From positions 8,995-72,994 of the forward strand of contig NZ_JBEDYP020000004.1 of assembly GCF_040117685.2 (NCBI RefSeq): a stretch of 64,000 nt of DNA, written 5' to 3'. Within the stretch, counting starts at the first letter, position 1. Each line of letters opens with the position of its first letter. Shown here piece after piece: positions 17,299 to 26,404 of the stretch. The position numbers and the translations under genes were made by a program. This DNA comes from Gracilimonas sp040117685 (GTDB lineage Bacteria > Bacteroidota > Rhodothermia > Balneolales > Balneolaceae). Under the pieces are notes generated by a model. That model did no database searches, was not told the origin of the DNA, and worked only from the letters and a program-made list of their open reading frames with translations.

Positions 17299-18669
17299 TT
17301 AGTTGGTAGAAATTTCATTCAAGGGCGTGCCTATCAGTCGCTCTACATGTGCAATGGCACGGTTCAGTTCAGCCAGCGCTTGTACGTAGCGGGTCCGGCT
17401 GGTAAATAAAGTTCGCTGGGCATCCAGAACTTCCAGGAAATCAAACTTTCCCTGCCGGTAGCCGATTTGGGCAGCTTCATAGGCTGTTTGGGCTCCGGGT
17501 AAGACTTCAGCTTGAAGTTGCTCGGCCTCATATAAAGCAGCCTGTAACTTGTTATAGCTATTTTGAAGGGCTTTTTGCACCTCAATTCTGGCAGACTCCC
17601 GCAACGTTTCCGCACGGTTGAGCTCATAGCGAGCTGCCTTTACATTCCCCTGGTTCCGGTCAAAAAATGGAAGAGGTATGGAGACACCTACTAAAGCAGC
17701 TTCGGCTCCAAGATCTTCCATCCAGCGATACCCGCCGCTGATTTTTATATCAGGAATGGCTTTGGATCGCTCATACGAAAGGGAAGCTTCCCGTTGCTGA
17801 ATCTCGGTAGTCCAGCGAGCAACATCTGGGTTTCGCTCTATAAATTCGGCCACGTATTGGTAGTCTGGAATAGAATCCGGCATCTCTAATTCGCCTGACA
17901 GTGCCATAAACGAAACCTGATCACTTCCCCAAAATGAGGCCAGTGTGGTAAAAGCGGATTGCATCGCATTGCGCCTGTTTTCCAGATCTATGCGTGCACG
18001 AGAGAGTTCAACCTGGGCTTTGGTCTGCTCCAGTTTTGAAACTTTCCCGGCTTCGACTTGCGCCGACACGCTTTCATAAAATTGCCGGGCAACATCCAGT
18101 AACTCTTTCTGTTGCTCCCATTGCAGTTGGGCTTCCAAAGCGGACGTATAAGCTTGTGTGAGTCCGGTGAGCGTATTTAAACGCTGGGTTTCGTAATCCC
18201 ACCCGGCGAGCTCAGTGGTTAAACCGGCCAGTCGTTTCCGTTTCATCCGATCAGCCCCTAAGAGAACTTTTTGGCTGAGCCTTATCGTGGTTTCCCTGGA
18301 ATCATAGCCTTCAAAAGGACCGGTTCCTCCAAAGTTTTCCATTTCGGCTTCCAGTTCCGGATTGGGCAACAAAGCAGCTTGAATGCGCTCGGCTTCATTA
18401 ACCCGAACTTGCCAGGCATAACTTTGCAGACCGGGGTTTTCGAGGAGCGTTTTAGCCAGTGCCGTTCGATAGCTCAGCGTGTCGCCAATAGTAATCGAAT
18501 TGGCCGAAGAGTCTAAATTTCTGTTTAGAATCTGAGAAGAATAGTCCTCCGATTCATGTTCTATAAGCGTGCTTTCAGATGGTGTTTGAAGTACCGTTCG
18601 TTCGCTGGCGCAACCGGCAGCAAGCACGAGCGTGCCGATGAGCAGCATCGTTTTGATAAATTTTGACAT
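17299..18669 (-). CDS. czcC: CzcC-type TolC-family outer-membrane efflux channel (module B)
   Basis: The 456-residue protein has a lipoprotein signal with lipobox LAAGC, then two repeats of the outer membrane efflux protein domain (about 75-260 and 270-450). Typical segments are NPGLQSYAWQVRVNEAERIQAA, ALLPNPELEAEMENFGG and YRQGKFDFLEVLDAQRTLF; the last is the classic TolC-family second-repeat motif. It is the first pump-component gene of module B after the small leader protein, with 118 bases between them. The czcC-czcB-czcA order matches classical czc operons. Confidence 0.93.
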   Translation of the reverse strand: MSKFIKTMLLIGTLVLAAGCASERTVLQTPSESTLIEHESEDYSSQILNRNLDSSANSITIGDTLSYRTALAKTLLENPGLQSYAWQVRVNEAERIQAALLPNPELEAEMENFGGTGPFEGYDSRETTIRLSQKVLLGADRMKRKRLAGLTTELAGWDYETQRLNTLTGLTQAYTSALEAQLQWEQQKELLDVARQFYESVSAQVEAGKVSKLEQTKAQVELSRARIDLENRRNAMQSAFTTLASFWGSDQVSFMALSGELEMPDSIPDYQYVAEFIERNPDVARWTTEIQQREASLSYERSKAIPDIKISGGYRWMEDLGAEAALVGVSIPLPFFDRNQGNVKAARYELNRAETLRESARIEVQKALQNSYNKLQAALYEAEQLQAEVLPGAQTAYEAAQIGYRQGKFDFLEVLDAQRTLFTSRTRYVQALAELNRAIAHVERLIGTPLNEISTN

Positions 18670-18787
18670 GTAGTATTCAGCCTTTTAGCTGTTGTAGATT
18701 GATGAGAAATGCGCACGGGATACTATGATCCTGTGAAGTATGAAGGGCATTCTCAATGTGAATTAGGTATAGGAGGGGCTGTATGGC

Positions 18788-19252
18788 CTAATTCAGAAGT
18801 ACTACGGTCTGTAGATTGGTGGTGATAGAATTTTCTATAACCGGCGGTAAGAAAATAGTTTGCTGAAGGGAACGGGAGGCCGGAGTGATCTCACTTTTTT
18901 GAAAAACAGCTCGTTTAAGATCAGCAACTGTCTTTTGTTGGTCAAAGCGATTCAGCTTGTCTTCTTTGGCACAGAGTAACGAAATAGGAACATCTCTGTG
19001 GTGATCACCATCTTGGTGAAATACGGTTTCTTGTTCGTGATCATGACCATCATTTTCGTGAACTTCAGCCTCACTATTGAAGAATAGTCCAAGCTCTGCC
19101 TTTGATTCAACATTTACATCGCCATTATCTTCAAAACAATACACCAATGACTCTGCCAGACTATGCACACTTAGAACATGCATAGCAAATATGATCAGCA
19201 GAAGTCGGGCTGAGATTTTATAAATCTTTGTTTTGTGGATTTTTTTAAGCAA
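18788..19252 (-). CDS. Small exported His/Cys leader protein of module B
   Basis: This 154-residue protein is not assigned to a named family. It has a basic N-terminus (KKIHKTKIYK), a hydrophobic signal segment (about 13-33) and then VYCFEDNGDVNVE. A His-rich stretch (EVHENDGHDHEQETVFHQDGDHH spans about residues 62-88) is followed by LLCAKED. Near the C-terminus comes FLPPVIEN and a hydrophobic tail ending VVLLN. The arrangement parallels the leader proteins at 7438 and 33454. The start is TTG at 19252; the next ATG (residue 24) would cut away the signal. It precedes czcCBA and probably binds divalent metal in the periplasm (inference). Confidence 0.6.
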   Translation of the reverse strand: MLKKIHKTKIYKISARLLLIIFAMHVLSVHSLAESLVYCFEDNGDVNVESKAELGLFFNSEAEVHENDGHDHEQETVFHQDGDHHRDVPISLLCAKEDKLNRFDQQKTVADLKRAVFQKSEITPASRSLQQTIFLPPVIENSITTNLQTVVLLN

Positions 19253-19303
19253 AGCTAAAATTTTGTGAATACTAATAATAGACTATCAGCTACAAAACAT
19301 CTT

Positions 19304-19315
19304 ACATAATTATGT
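19304..19315. promoter_or_regulatory. Perfect palindrome upstream of module B
   Basis: ACATAATTATGT is a perfect 12-base palindrome 52 bases upstream of the leader gene of module B. It lies in the 149-base gap before the membrane-protein gene at 19402, and the core CATAATTA also occurs in the module C dyad. It could be the operator controlling module B. AT-rich palindromes of this size also occur by chance, so support is moderate. Confidence 0.35.
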
Positions 19316-19401
19316 TTTAAAGATATCAAATTTTGCAGCTAAACTTAAAAACTGAACCTTAGGTAGTTATTGCCCATAAGTTTTAGAAGCTTGTTTATGT
19401 T

Positions 19402-19851
19402 TTATACACGTGAAATTTTAGTTCCCTTTGAAGCAAGAAAAATACTCAAAGCGGGAAGAACCGTAATTTGAAAAATCGGCGATAAGCCAACCTCATAAGA
19501 AAAAATAGTTAGCACAGGCATTGCAGAAGTATATTCCCACAGGCTAAGAAAAATGGCAGCCCATTCAAGAAAAATACTTGCTGCAAAGCTTAAGCCGAAA
19601 AGCACAGTATATCCTTTGCGACCAAGACGAGGTTCCAGATGCACGGATGAAGTCAGCATTGAGGTGGCTCTCCATAGCCCTAATACAATGATGATATCCC
19701 CTAAAACAGCTCCCCACATCCAAACTGTAGCCTTGAGAAAAGGCCAGTCCCACATGCCATATAGAAAGCCACATTGAACAAACTCCCAAACGGTATTAAG
19801 GATAAAGGCCCAAAAAATTACTTTTTTGGCAGGTTCACTAATCACGTTCAA
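19402..19851 (-). CDS. Small multi-pass membrane protein at the end of the CopB cassette
   Basis: The 149-residue protein has four predicted helices (about 10-30, 40-60, 80-105, 112-145) and no recognised domain. Trp and aromatic residues are frequent in the first half (NTVWEFVQCGFLYGMWDWPF). It starts with TTG at 19851 and overlaps the stop of the DUF5676 gene by four bases (TTGA), so the two are likely translationally coupled. This makes it the final gene of the long module C operon. A link to copper handling is inferred only from position. Confidence 0.65.
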   Translation of the reverse strand: MNVISEPAKKVIFWAFILNTVWEFVQCGFLYGMWDWPFLKATVWMWGAVLGDIIIVLGLWRATSMLTSSVHLEPRLGRKGYTVLFGLSFAASIFLEWAAIFLSLWEYTSAMPVLTIFSYEVGLSPIFQITVLPALSIFLASKGTKISRV

Positions 19852-20129
19852 TTCTCAGAATCGTTTAGACTATAATTATACGTGGCAGCGACTATTGCCC
19901 CAGATATCCAGCCTATAATGAAGGTCAGAATAATTCCAAGTAGTGATTCCCACAAAGGAATATCCATTCGAATGATTGATGACGTATCAAATCCGTGCAA
20001 GAGGGCGTTAAAAAAGGAAATAGTTCCTTGCTGGCCAAGCACAATCATCAACAAGGCACAGCCCAGGTATAGAATCACGCCTGTTGCGCCAACCGCTATT
20101 CCTAATTTCTTGGTGTTTAGTTTTCCCAT
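19848..20129 (-). CDS. DUF5676 family membrane protein
   Basis: The 93-residue protein has two transmembrane helices (about 10-33 and 63-85) and the family-typical start MGKLNTKKLGIAVGATGVIL followed by LGCALLM. DUF5676 proteins are small membrane proteins often found beside copper P-type ATPases and heavy-metal genes; their function is unknown. It lies 122 bases after copB and overlaps the next gene by four bases. It may assist or regulate the ATPase, but nothing in the sequence shows this directly. Confidence 0.8.
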   Translation of the reverse strand: MGKLNTKKLGIAVGATGVILYLGCALLMIVLGQQGTISFFNALLHGFDTSSIIRMDIPLWESLLGIILTFIIGWISGAIVAATYNYSLNDSEN

Positions 20130-20251
20130 AGTATCTCCTCTATTCTATTGGTTTTATGTACTATTCAGTAATTTGAAAATATTGTAGTTAGATTCGCAGT
20201 TTTAAACCCATATTTTGATAAACTTAGTTTCCATTTTCCATTTTACATCCT

Positions 20252-22315
20252 TCAATTTTCAAGCTTCAAGAACCGTGCATTGATAGCTACAATAACAGTA
20301 CTTAGCGACATCAGTATGGCTCCCACTGCAGGACTTAATATAATGCCCCAGGCAAACAGGACACCTGCGGCAAGGGGAATGGCTCCGATATTATAGCCGG
20401 AAGCCCACCACAGGTTTTGAACCATTTTGCGATAAGTAGATTTGGAAAGTTTGATGAGAGCAGTGACATCTTGAGGGTTATCTTTTACCAGTACGATATC
20501 GCCGGTTTCAACGGCAACATCTGAACCAGCGCCGATAGCAATTCCAACATCAGCCTGAGCTAAAGCAGGGGCATCGTTAACGCCATCACCAGTCATGGCC
20601 ACAAGTTTTCCTTGTCCCTGAACCTCCTTCACCTTATCGGCTTTTTCATCGGGTAGCACTTCAGCAAACACCTGATCAATGCCTAATTCTCCAGCCACAT
20701 AATCAGCCGTTTGCTGATTGTCGCCTGTCAGCATGATGCACTCAATCCCCATCTTGTGTAATGCATCAATCGCATTCTTAGACGACTCTCGAATTTGATC
20801 TCCCAAAGCAATGGCTCCGGTCAATTGATCTCCAATGATCACAAAAACCACCGTTTTTCCCTGTGATGATACTTTTTCAACTTCAGCTGTTGGGTATTCC
20901 ATTTCCTGCTCCCGAATATATCCGGGGCTTACTACTTTCACCGACTTTCCATTTACCTTGCCTTCAATTCCCTTTCCGGTAATGGAATTAAACTCATCCG
21001 GCTCCCAGGTTTCGCCGGCTTTTTCGAGGATTCCTTTTGCAAGTGGATGTTCAGAGTTTTTCTCCAGCGAAGCTGCATATTTAAGTATCTCTTCATCGGA
21101 GTAATCATCCCCAAAATTCAGAATATTGGTTACAGTGAAAGTTCCTTCGGTTAGCGTACCGGTTTTGTCGAATATAATGGAATCCAAGTTTCTTGCCTGC
21201 TCAAAAGCAGACCGATTGCGTATAAGAAATCCATTGGTCGCAGCAATACTGGTTGATCGGGAAACCACCAAAGGAATGGCGAGGCCCAAAGCGTGCGGAC
21301 AGGTAATTACCATGACTGCCACGGTTCGGTTCATGGCAAAGTCAAAGCTTTGTCCCGTAAAAAAGATCCAGGCTCCAAAGGTTATCAGGCCGGCTGTAAT
21401 AGCAATGATGGTCAGCCAAAAAGCAGCCCGATTGGCTAAATCCTGGGTACGAGACTTACTTTCCTGCGCCTCTCTTACCAGGTTAATAACCTGAGATAAG
21501 AATGAATCGTCCCCGGTTTTAGAAATTTGAATAGTAAGAGAGCCTTTTTCATTAACAGAACCGCCAATTACCTCATCATCTTTTTGTTTACTAACCGGCT
21601 TGGATTCTCCGGTCAGCATCGCTTCATTCACGCTCGATTCTCCTTTAATAACAACCCCATCGGCCGGCACTTTCTCTCCCGGTTTGATAAGGACTTTGTC
21701 GCCCTGTTGTAATTCTTCCACGGGAACGTCTTCTGTAGACCCATCTTCATTCACGCGATGGGCCTCACCCGGTATGAGAGCTGCCAGTTCTTCCAACGCT
21801 GACGAGGCGCTCATCACAGAGCGCATTTCTATCCAATGCCCCAGCAGCATGATTCCGACCAGAGTTGAAAGCTCCCAGTATAGCAGGTCGCCTTCAAAGC
21901 CAAAGACCACAGCCGTGCTATAGATGTAGGCGATAGAAATAGCCAGGCCGATGAGCGTCATCATACCCGGTTGTTTTTTCTTGAGCTCATCAATCAGGCC
22001 GGTGAGAAATGGCCATCCGCCAAAGAAGTAAACGACGGTTGATAACGCAGCTAAAATCCAGCTGTCACCGGTGAATCTCCAGTCCACACCCAGAAAATCC
22101 TGAATCATTGGAGAGAGAGCCATGATCGGAATCGTGAGTGCAAGCACCCACCAAAATCGGAATTTAAAATCCTGCACCATCATTTTATGGTGCTCATGAT
22201 GGGAGTGCCCTTCATGCCCACCATGATCATGGTTTTGTTCCTTATCCTTGCTATGCTCACTATGATTGTGACCATGGTTATTATGGTCTTTGTGATTGTG
22301 GTGTTGGTGGTCCAT
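20252..22315 (-). CDS. copB: CopB-type copper/silver P1B-3 ATPase
   Basis: This 687-residue ATPase has TGESKPVSKQ, FDKTGTLTEGTF and MTGDGVNDAPALAQADVGIA. Its membrane metal motif is CPH (VITCPHALGLAIPLVV) rather than CPC, the mark of the P1B-3 (CopB) group. It has no HMA domain; the first 45 residues are instead a His-rich tail (MDHQHHNHKDHNNHGHNHSE and onward) ending KMMVQDFKFRFW. It probably exports copper or silver from the cytoplasm to the periplasm, where the multicopper oxidase, Met-rich protein and CusCBA encoded upstream would act. It follows the NTF2-like gene by 33 bases. Confidence 0.93.
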   Translation of the reverse strand: MDHQHHNHKDHNNHGHNHSEHSKDKEQNHDHGGHEGHSHHEHHKMMVQDFKFRFWWVLALTIPIMALSPMIQDFLGVDWRFTGDSWILAALSTVVYFFGGWPFLTGLIDELKKKQPGMMTLIGLAISIAYIYSTAVVFGFEGDLLYWELSTLVGIMLLGHWIEMRSVMSASSALEELAALIPGEAHRVNEDGSTEDVPVEELQQGDKVLIKPGEKVPADGVVIKGESSVNEAMLTGESKPVSKQKDDEVIGGSVNEKGSLTIQISKTGDDSFLSQVINLVREAQESKSRTQDLANRAAFWLTIIAITAGLITFGAWIFFTGQSFDFAMNRTVAVMVITCPHALGLAIPLVVSRSTSIAATNGFLIRNRSAFEQARNLDSIIFDKTGTLTEGTFTVTNILNFGDDYSDEEILKYAASLEKNSEHPLAKGILEKAGETWEPDEFNSITGKGIEGKVNGKSVKVVSPGYIREQEMEYPTAEVEKVSSQGKTVVFVIIGDQLTGAIALGDQIRESSKNAIDALHKMGIECIMLTGDNQQTADYVAGELGIDQVFAEVLPDEKADKVKEVQGQGKLVAMTGDGVNDAPALAQADVGIAIGAGSDVAVETGDIVLVKDNPQDVTALIKLSKSTYRKMVQNLWWASGYNIGAIPLAAGVLFAWGIILSPAVGAILMSLSTVIVAINARFLKLEN

Positions 22316-22348
22316 ATTTTACTCCGTTTTTATTAAATCGTTTGTTGC

Positions 22349-22786
22349 TTATCGGGATGACCAGTGAATGGCGGTAATTTTCCAATCCGAACCCTCTTTT
22401 TTTAATACAGCAAGTTCGAGAGAGGTCAGGTCTATTTCTCTTTCGGAATACGTTCCTTTCATGGAACTAACCGTGCTGACCCATGCTGTATTTCCTTCAA
22501 TGCTGATTTTTTGAGTTAGTATCTCACGATCCATGGCACTCAAAAATTTACCATCAGAGTGAAAGTGATGGGAAAGATATTCTTTCTTCGTTTCCATTCC
22601 GCTGCCTTCCAGTATCAAGGCATTATCAGCCATTACATTTGACGCGGCATCAGAATCGTTGTCAACAATGGCGGTTTTAAAGTTGTCAAGTGCTTCTAAA
22701 ACCTTGGTTTCTTTTTGGTTTGTTTGAGCCATCACGGTTCCTGATAAAAACACAAGAACAGTAAATATTTTTATAAGTGATTTCAT
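22349..22786 (-). CDS. Exported NTF2-like (SnoaL/DUF4440-type) protein
   Basis: The 145-residue protein has a signal peptide (MKSLIKIFTVLVFLSGTVMA) and an NTF2-like cone fold. LEALDNFKTAIVDNDSDAA starts the fold, LILEGSGMETKKEYLSHHF lies in the middle, and WKITAIHWSSR ends it, as is common for DUF4440-type proteins. Several His and Met residues line the central region. These proteins occur beside copper genes, but their role is unknown. It sits between the DUF2231 and copB genes in the module C operon, with gaps of 12 and 33 bases. Confidence 0.78.
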   Translation of the reverse strand: MKSLIKIFTVLVFLSGTVMAQTNQKETKVLEALDNFKTAIVDNDSDAASNVMADNALILEGSGMETKKEYLSHHFHSDGKFLSAMDREILTQKISIEGNTAWVSTVSSMKGTYSEREIDLTSLELAVLKKEGSDWKITAIHWSSR

Positions 22787-22798
22787 TGAGATAGTTTT

Positions 22799-23869
22799 TT
22801 AGAGTTGCGTCATTTCAATTTTAGATACGAGTACTGATCCCTGGCCTTGTAATTTTAGCCCTACGTTTCCACTTTCCGGAGCATCCCCGTGGCCGTGAAC
22901 TTTCATCTCTCTGTTAATATATCCGCGAAAGTGCGTTTCATCTGCCACTACCCGTAGAAATAACAGACCCTCGGTTTCATAGGTGCCTTCTTCGAAAATG
23001 GTTGTTTCCCCGTTCTGGATTCTGCCTTGACGAATAATCCCATCCGAATTCAGTGAAACAAAATCATAGTTACTTGCATCCTGCAGGTGATGAATGAGTT
23101 CTATTTCTCCATCTAAATCATCCAGATTGAGGTAGTAATCAACTTGTATGTTTTGGTATGATTGATGGGTTACAAATAGATTTGCTTGCCCGGAAGCTTG
23201 AAGCTGTAATAACGGATTACCGCTTGAAGTTATAGTTGGCTTTAATGCCTGTAAAGAACCTTCCACCCAGTGAAAGTTAGTGATTAGATCACTTACTGAA
23301 TTTGAGTTGACCTCCCAGGTCCAGTCTCCATTATCTTTAGTAATAAAGGAGGATGGAACAGTAGTACTTTCGGTGACTTCAGATAGGGCTAGTTCTTCTT
23401 GTTGTAATAATTGACCGGTTCCCGCTCCATATCCATATACCATTTTACCGCCATACTCAGCCGTTTCATATACCATAAATAATCCCGGTAGCACTGTAAT
23501 GAATGCAATGATCTTAAAGCTCTTCTTTTCAAAAAGATCAAGCCAATGAAAGGCGATTCTCAATAGAGCATATATTACAAAGAACCATAGAAGATACTCC
23601 GCCCAGTCAGAATGCTCACTTAGTACCGATTGTGCTTCAGCTGGTAGAAAAACCGTATCTGCAGCAATGGTGCCACTGTAATAGGTGACACCGGCGAAAA
23701 GTGCTCCTGCTACATAAAGGATGGTATTCTTTGTTTCATCCCACCATTTTTCTTGAATAAAAAGGGATACAAAATTAGCCAATGCAGCCGTCACTAATAG
23801 CGCAATGGGAAAATGAACGATCAGTGGGTGAATGTTGGGAGCCCATTCAGGAGTTAGTAAAGATTCCAT
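22799..23869 (-). CDS. DUF2231 membrane protein with C-terminal jelly-roll-like domain
   Basis: The 356-residue protein has four membrane helices in residues 1-155, starting with NIHPLIVHFPIALLVTAAL, the DUF2231 signature (HPLIVHFPIAL). The second half (about 190-356) is soluble and beta-rich. It resembles the jelly-roll domain of DUF1080/LamG-like proteins, with FVSLNSDGIIRQGRIQNGE and LRVVADETHFRGYINREM. DUF2231 proteins may bind heme or metal in the membrane, and the two His residues in helix 1 could serve as ligands. It lies between the multicopper oxidase and NTF2-like genes of module C. Function is not known. Confidence 0.75.
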   Translation of the reverse strand: MESLLTPEWAPNIHPLIVHFPIALLVTAALANFVSLFIQEKWWDETKNTILYVAGALFAGVTYYSGTIAADTVFLPAEAQSVLSEHSDWAEYLLWFFVIYALLRIAFHWLDLFEKKSFKIIAFITVLPGLFMVYETAEYGGKMVYGYGAGTGQLLQQEELALSEVTESTTVPSSFITKDNGDWTWEVNSNSVSDLITNFHWVEGSLQALKPTITSSGNPLLQLQASGQANLFVTHQSYQNIQVDYYLNLDDLDGEIELIHHLQDASNYDFVSLNSDGIIRQGRIQNGETTIFEEGTYETEGLLFLRVVADETHFRGYINREMKVHGHGDAPESGNVGLKLQGQGSVLVSKIEMTQL

Positions 23870-23929
23870 AATTAGTTATCCAAAGTTTTAAATAATTGAG
23901 TTCAGAAATTAATTGTTGTGTCCAAAAGG

Positions 23930-25396
23930 TTATATAATCTCCAGGTTAGCCATCATGCCGTTGTCTTCGTGCTCCAGGTTATGGCAGTGAAAAACGTACA
24001 GGCCTTTTGGCGCATTGAAACTCATGATGACCCTAACAGTCTCGCCGGGCATGACAAGTACCGTGTCCTTCCAACCTGTTTCGGTAGGCGTTAATCCTCT
24101 GTTTCCACTTCTATCAAGAACTTTAAACTGAACGGCATGCACGTGCATGGGGTGAGGTACGTTTGAGTTATTGATAAACTCCCAAATTTCAGTACTTCCT
24201 TGCTCTACACGTTCATCGACTCGCTTCATCTCAAACTGACGTCCATTAATGGTATGGCCGTTCATCATTTGCATGTCCAACCGAATGGGGCGGGTACGAT
24301 CAGCAGATGAAGCTTCAGGAAAGGTCGATTCAGACAGCTGACCGGGAAGGTCCACTGATTCTTGCTTAGATTCTCCATCAATCCTGAATTCCACAAGATC
24401 AAAACCAGTGCCTTGTTCGGGGCCGGAGCTCCCCATCATGTTTTGCATTCCCATCATACCGCCGCCGGAAGGCACATCAAATGGTTTACTGATAAGGTGA
24501 ATACTATTTTTCTTCAATCCAGAGAAGTCTACCAGTATGTCTGCTCTTTCCCCTGGGGCCATTAATAATTCATTGGTCTCAATAGCTTCCGGTAGAAGGC
24601 CTCCATCGGTGCCAATGACCATAAAGGAAAGATCATCTTGAAACGCTACATTATAAATCCGGGCATTTGAGCCATTTAATACTCTCAAGCGATACACACC
24701 AGGCTCAACTTCATGGTAAGGAGATGGCGCTCCGTTAACTAAGATTGTATCTCCCAAAAACCCAGTCATCATCCGTTCGGGCATAGACGGGTTATAAATA
24801 ATCTGCCCAGAGTCACTTACTCTCCGATCCTGAATAACGAGTGGTATCTCGTAGTTACCACTGGGTAAGTTGAGCGCTTTTTCTTCGTCATCCTCAATAA
24901 TAAAAAAACCTGCTAACCCGCGGTAAACCTGCTCTCCTGTTATTCTGTGAGGATGCGGGTGATACCAATAGGTGCCGGCTCTTTGATTCAGGCTGAATTC
25001 ATAATCATAGGCTCCTCCTGATATTGCATCTTTGGGATGTCCATCCATTTCGGGGGGAACAATGAGTCCATGCCAGTGAATAATGCTTTCCTGACCTATA
25101 TTATTAGTAAACTGAATGTTAAGTTCCTGCCCCTTTAAATGTCGAATTGTTGGACCTGGAACTGAATTATTAAATTGAAAAGCAGCCAGACTTAACGATT
25201 CTGGTAGCTCTATTTCTGCAGAAGAGGCAGATAAATTAAACGAAGGATCGGTTATTTGACCCGGAAAAGGCAATCTGTTTCTAAAAGAACCCTGCAACTC
25301 ATCGTCAGAAAAAGTTAAGCAGGATGTTAACCAAGGTGATAGGGCTAATGCACCAGTTCCAAGACCTACTCTGCGTAAAAATTGTTTTCTTTTCAT
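23930..25396 (-). CDS. Multicopper oxidase (CueO/laccase-like)
   Basis: The 488-residue enzyme has all four copper-ligand motifs in order: IHWHGL (about 105), YWYHPHPH (about 147), HPMHVHAVQF (about 420) and HCHNLEHEDNGMM (about 470). The last supplies the type 1 copper His-Cys-His and an axial Met. The N-terminus (MKRKQFLRRVGLGTGALALS) is Tat-like but without a strict twin-Arg consensus, and a lipobox-like LTSC follows. A Met-rich loop (GGGMMGMQNMMGSSG) before the third domain resembles the copper-binding insert of CueO. It probably oxidises periplasmic Cu(I) to the less toxic Cu(II). It belongs to module C, after the Met-rich protein gene. Confidence 0.93.
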   Translation of the reverse strand: MKRKQFLRRVGLGTGALALSPWLTSCLTFSDDELQGSFRNRLPFPGQITDPSFNLSASSAEIELPESLSLAAFQFNNSVPGPTIRHLKGQELNIQFTNNIGQESIIHWHGLIVPPEMDGHPKDAISGGAYDYEFSLNQRAGTYWYHPHPHRITGEQVYRGLAGFFIIEDDEEKALNLPSGNYEIPLVIQDRRVSDSGQIIYNPSMPERMMTGFLGDTILVNGAPSPYHEVEPGVYRLRVLNGSNARIYNVAFQDDLSFMVIGTDGGLLPEAIETNELLMAPGERADILVDFSGLKKNSIHLISKPFDVPSGGGMMGMQNMMGSSGPEQGTGFDLVEFRIDGESKQESVDLPGQLSESTFPEASSADRTRPIRLDMQMMNGHTINGRQFEMKRVDERVEQGSTEIWEFINNSNVPHPMHVHAVQFKVLDRSGNRGLTPTETGWKDTVLVMPGETVRVIMSFNAPKGLYVFHCHNLEHEDNGMMANLEII

Positions 25397-25455
25397 AAAT
25401 TTGAAGTTTTAGAATTCGGGAATGTCATCGTAGTGCATCCCCGTTTAATTTTTTA

Positions 25456-25932
25456 CTAATGATGGTTCATACCTTTATTATCGGTAGAATCTGATTTCAT
25501 CTTCATTCCCGAATCCATCATACCTCCCTGCATCATTTGCATACACATCATATGCATGTTCATCATAGAAGAATCTGCTTTCATAGACATCATTTTTGAT
25601 TGATCCATGTTGCCATTGATCATAGATTGCATCATTTCCATATGCTTTTTCATGCGTTCTTTCATTTCAGGATTGTTCATCATGGAGTTCATGTTTTCCA
25701 TCATTTTTGAATGATCCATCTTTTGTGATTTTATCTTTCTCTGCATCATCTTGGCTCGCATTTCAGGGTTATTCATCATGTGATCCATCATCATGGATTG
25801 CATAGATGAGTCCTGCATCATGGTCATCATTTGCTGCTTTTTCTCCTCCATATTTTGTTGCTGGGCCACAGCGGTTACGGTTAGACCTAAACTTATTGCC
25901 AGTAACAGAGCGATTGATTTTATCTTTCTCAT
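25456..25932 (-). CDS. Exported methionine-rich protein, probable periplasmic copper/silver binder
   Basis: The 158-residue protein has a signal peptide ending VTAVAQ. The remaining roughly 134 residues contain 43 Met by hand count, with several His and a single Cys (MHMMCMQMM). MMNNPEM appears twice, at about residues 53 and 86, showing an internal duplication of a unit of about 33 residues. The C-terminus ends GMNHH. Met clusters bind Cu(I) and Ag(I) in CusF, CopC and PcoE-like proteins, so a periplasmic copper sponge or chaperone is likely. It lies directly before the multicopper oxidase gene. No named family is certain. Confidence 0.8.
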   Translation of the reverse strand: MRKIKSIALLLAISLGLTVTAVAQQQNMEEKKQQMMTMMQDSSMQSMMMDHMMNNPEMRAKMMQRKIKSQKMDHSKMMENMNSMMNNPEMKERMKKHMEMMQSMINGNMDQSKMMSMKADSSMMNMHMMCMQMMQGGMMDSGMKMKSDSTDNKGMNHH

Positions 25933-26037
25933 AATCTTATGGTTTTGTAAAGTTTGCTTTACTTAAAATATCATTTATCTAAGGGGTTAGCTTATACAAT
26001 GATGATTAATACTTACCGTTTATTTTGTGTAAGCCTA

Positions 26038-26379
26038 TTATTCTATTACTTTAGGTCCTTCCTCACCATCCCTGATTCTAATCATATTCTCAATAGGCAT
26101 GACAAATATAATTCCATCTCCGCGCGAACCTGTTGAAGCAGTTTGTTGAATGATTTCAATAATAGAATTGACATCTTCGTCTACCGCTGCTATTTCTATT
26201 TTCACAACTTTGGAGTGCATCGCCGGGAATTGCAAAGAGCCATGGGCATGGTCAGGATCGGTATATTGACCTGCTCCTTCTCCTCTGAAAACCGTTATGC
26301 AACAATGGCCTTCAGAACGTAGCGCTTTATACACTTCTTCAAGCAGCATGGGGCGTATGTATGCTTTTACTAATTTCAT
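26038..26379 (-). CDS. PII-like protein of the metal-efflux-linked group (module C)
   Basis: The 113-residue protein starts MKLVKAYIRPMLLEEVYKAL and ends with the PII motif TGSRGDGIIFVMPIENMIRI. A short T-loop-like stretch (GEGAGQYTDPDHAHGSLQF) contains His and Asp but no uridylylation Tyr in the canonical place. CC at residues 26-27 (GHCCITVF) is unusual for PII and could bind soft metal. It lies directly after the cusB stop, 25 bases away, and before the Met-rich protein gene, so it is probably co-transcribed with the copper pump. It is the third PII-like gene in the island. A sensor or pump-regulating role is inferred. Confidence 0.88.
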   Translation of the reverse strand: MKLVKAYIRPMLLEEVYKALRSEGHCCITVFRGEGAGQYTDPDHAHGSLQFPAMHSKVVKIEIAAVDEDVNSIIEIIQQTASTGSRGDGIIFVMPIENMIRIRDGEEGPKVIE

Positions 26380-26404
26380 GATACCTCCGTTTTTGATTTA
26401 TACA

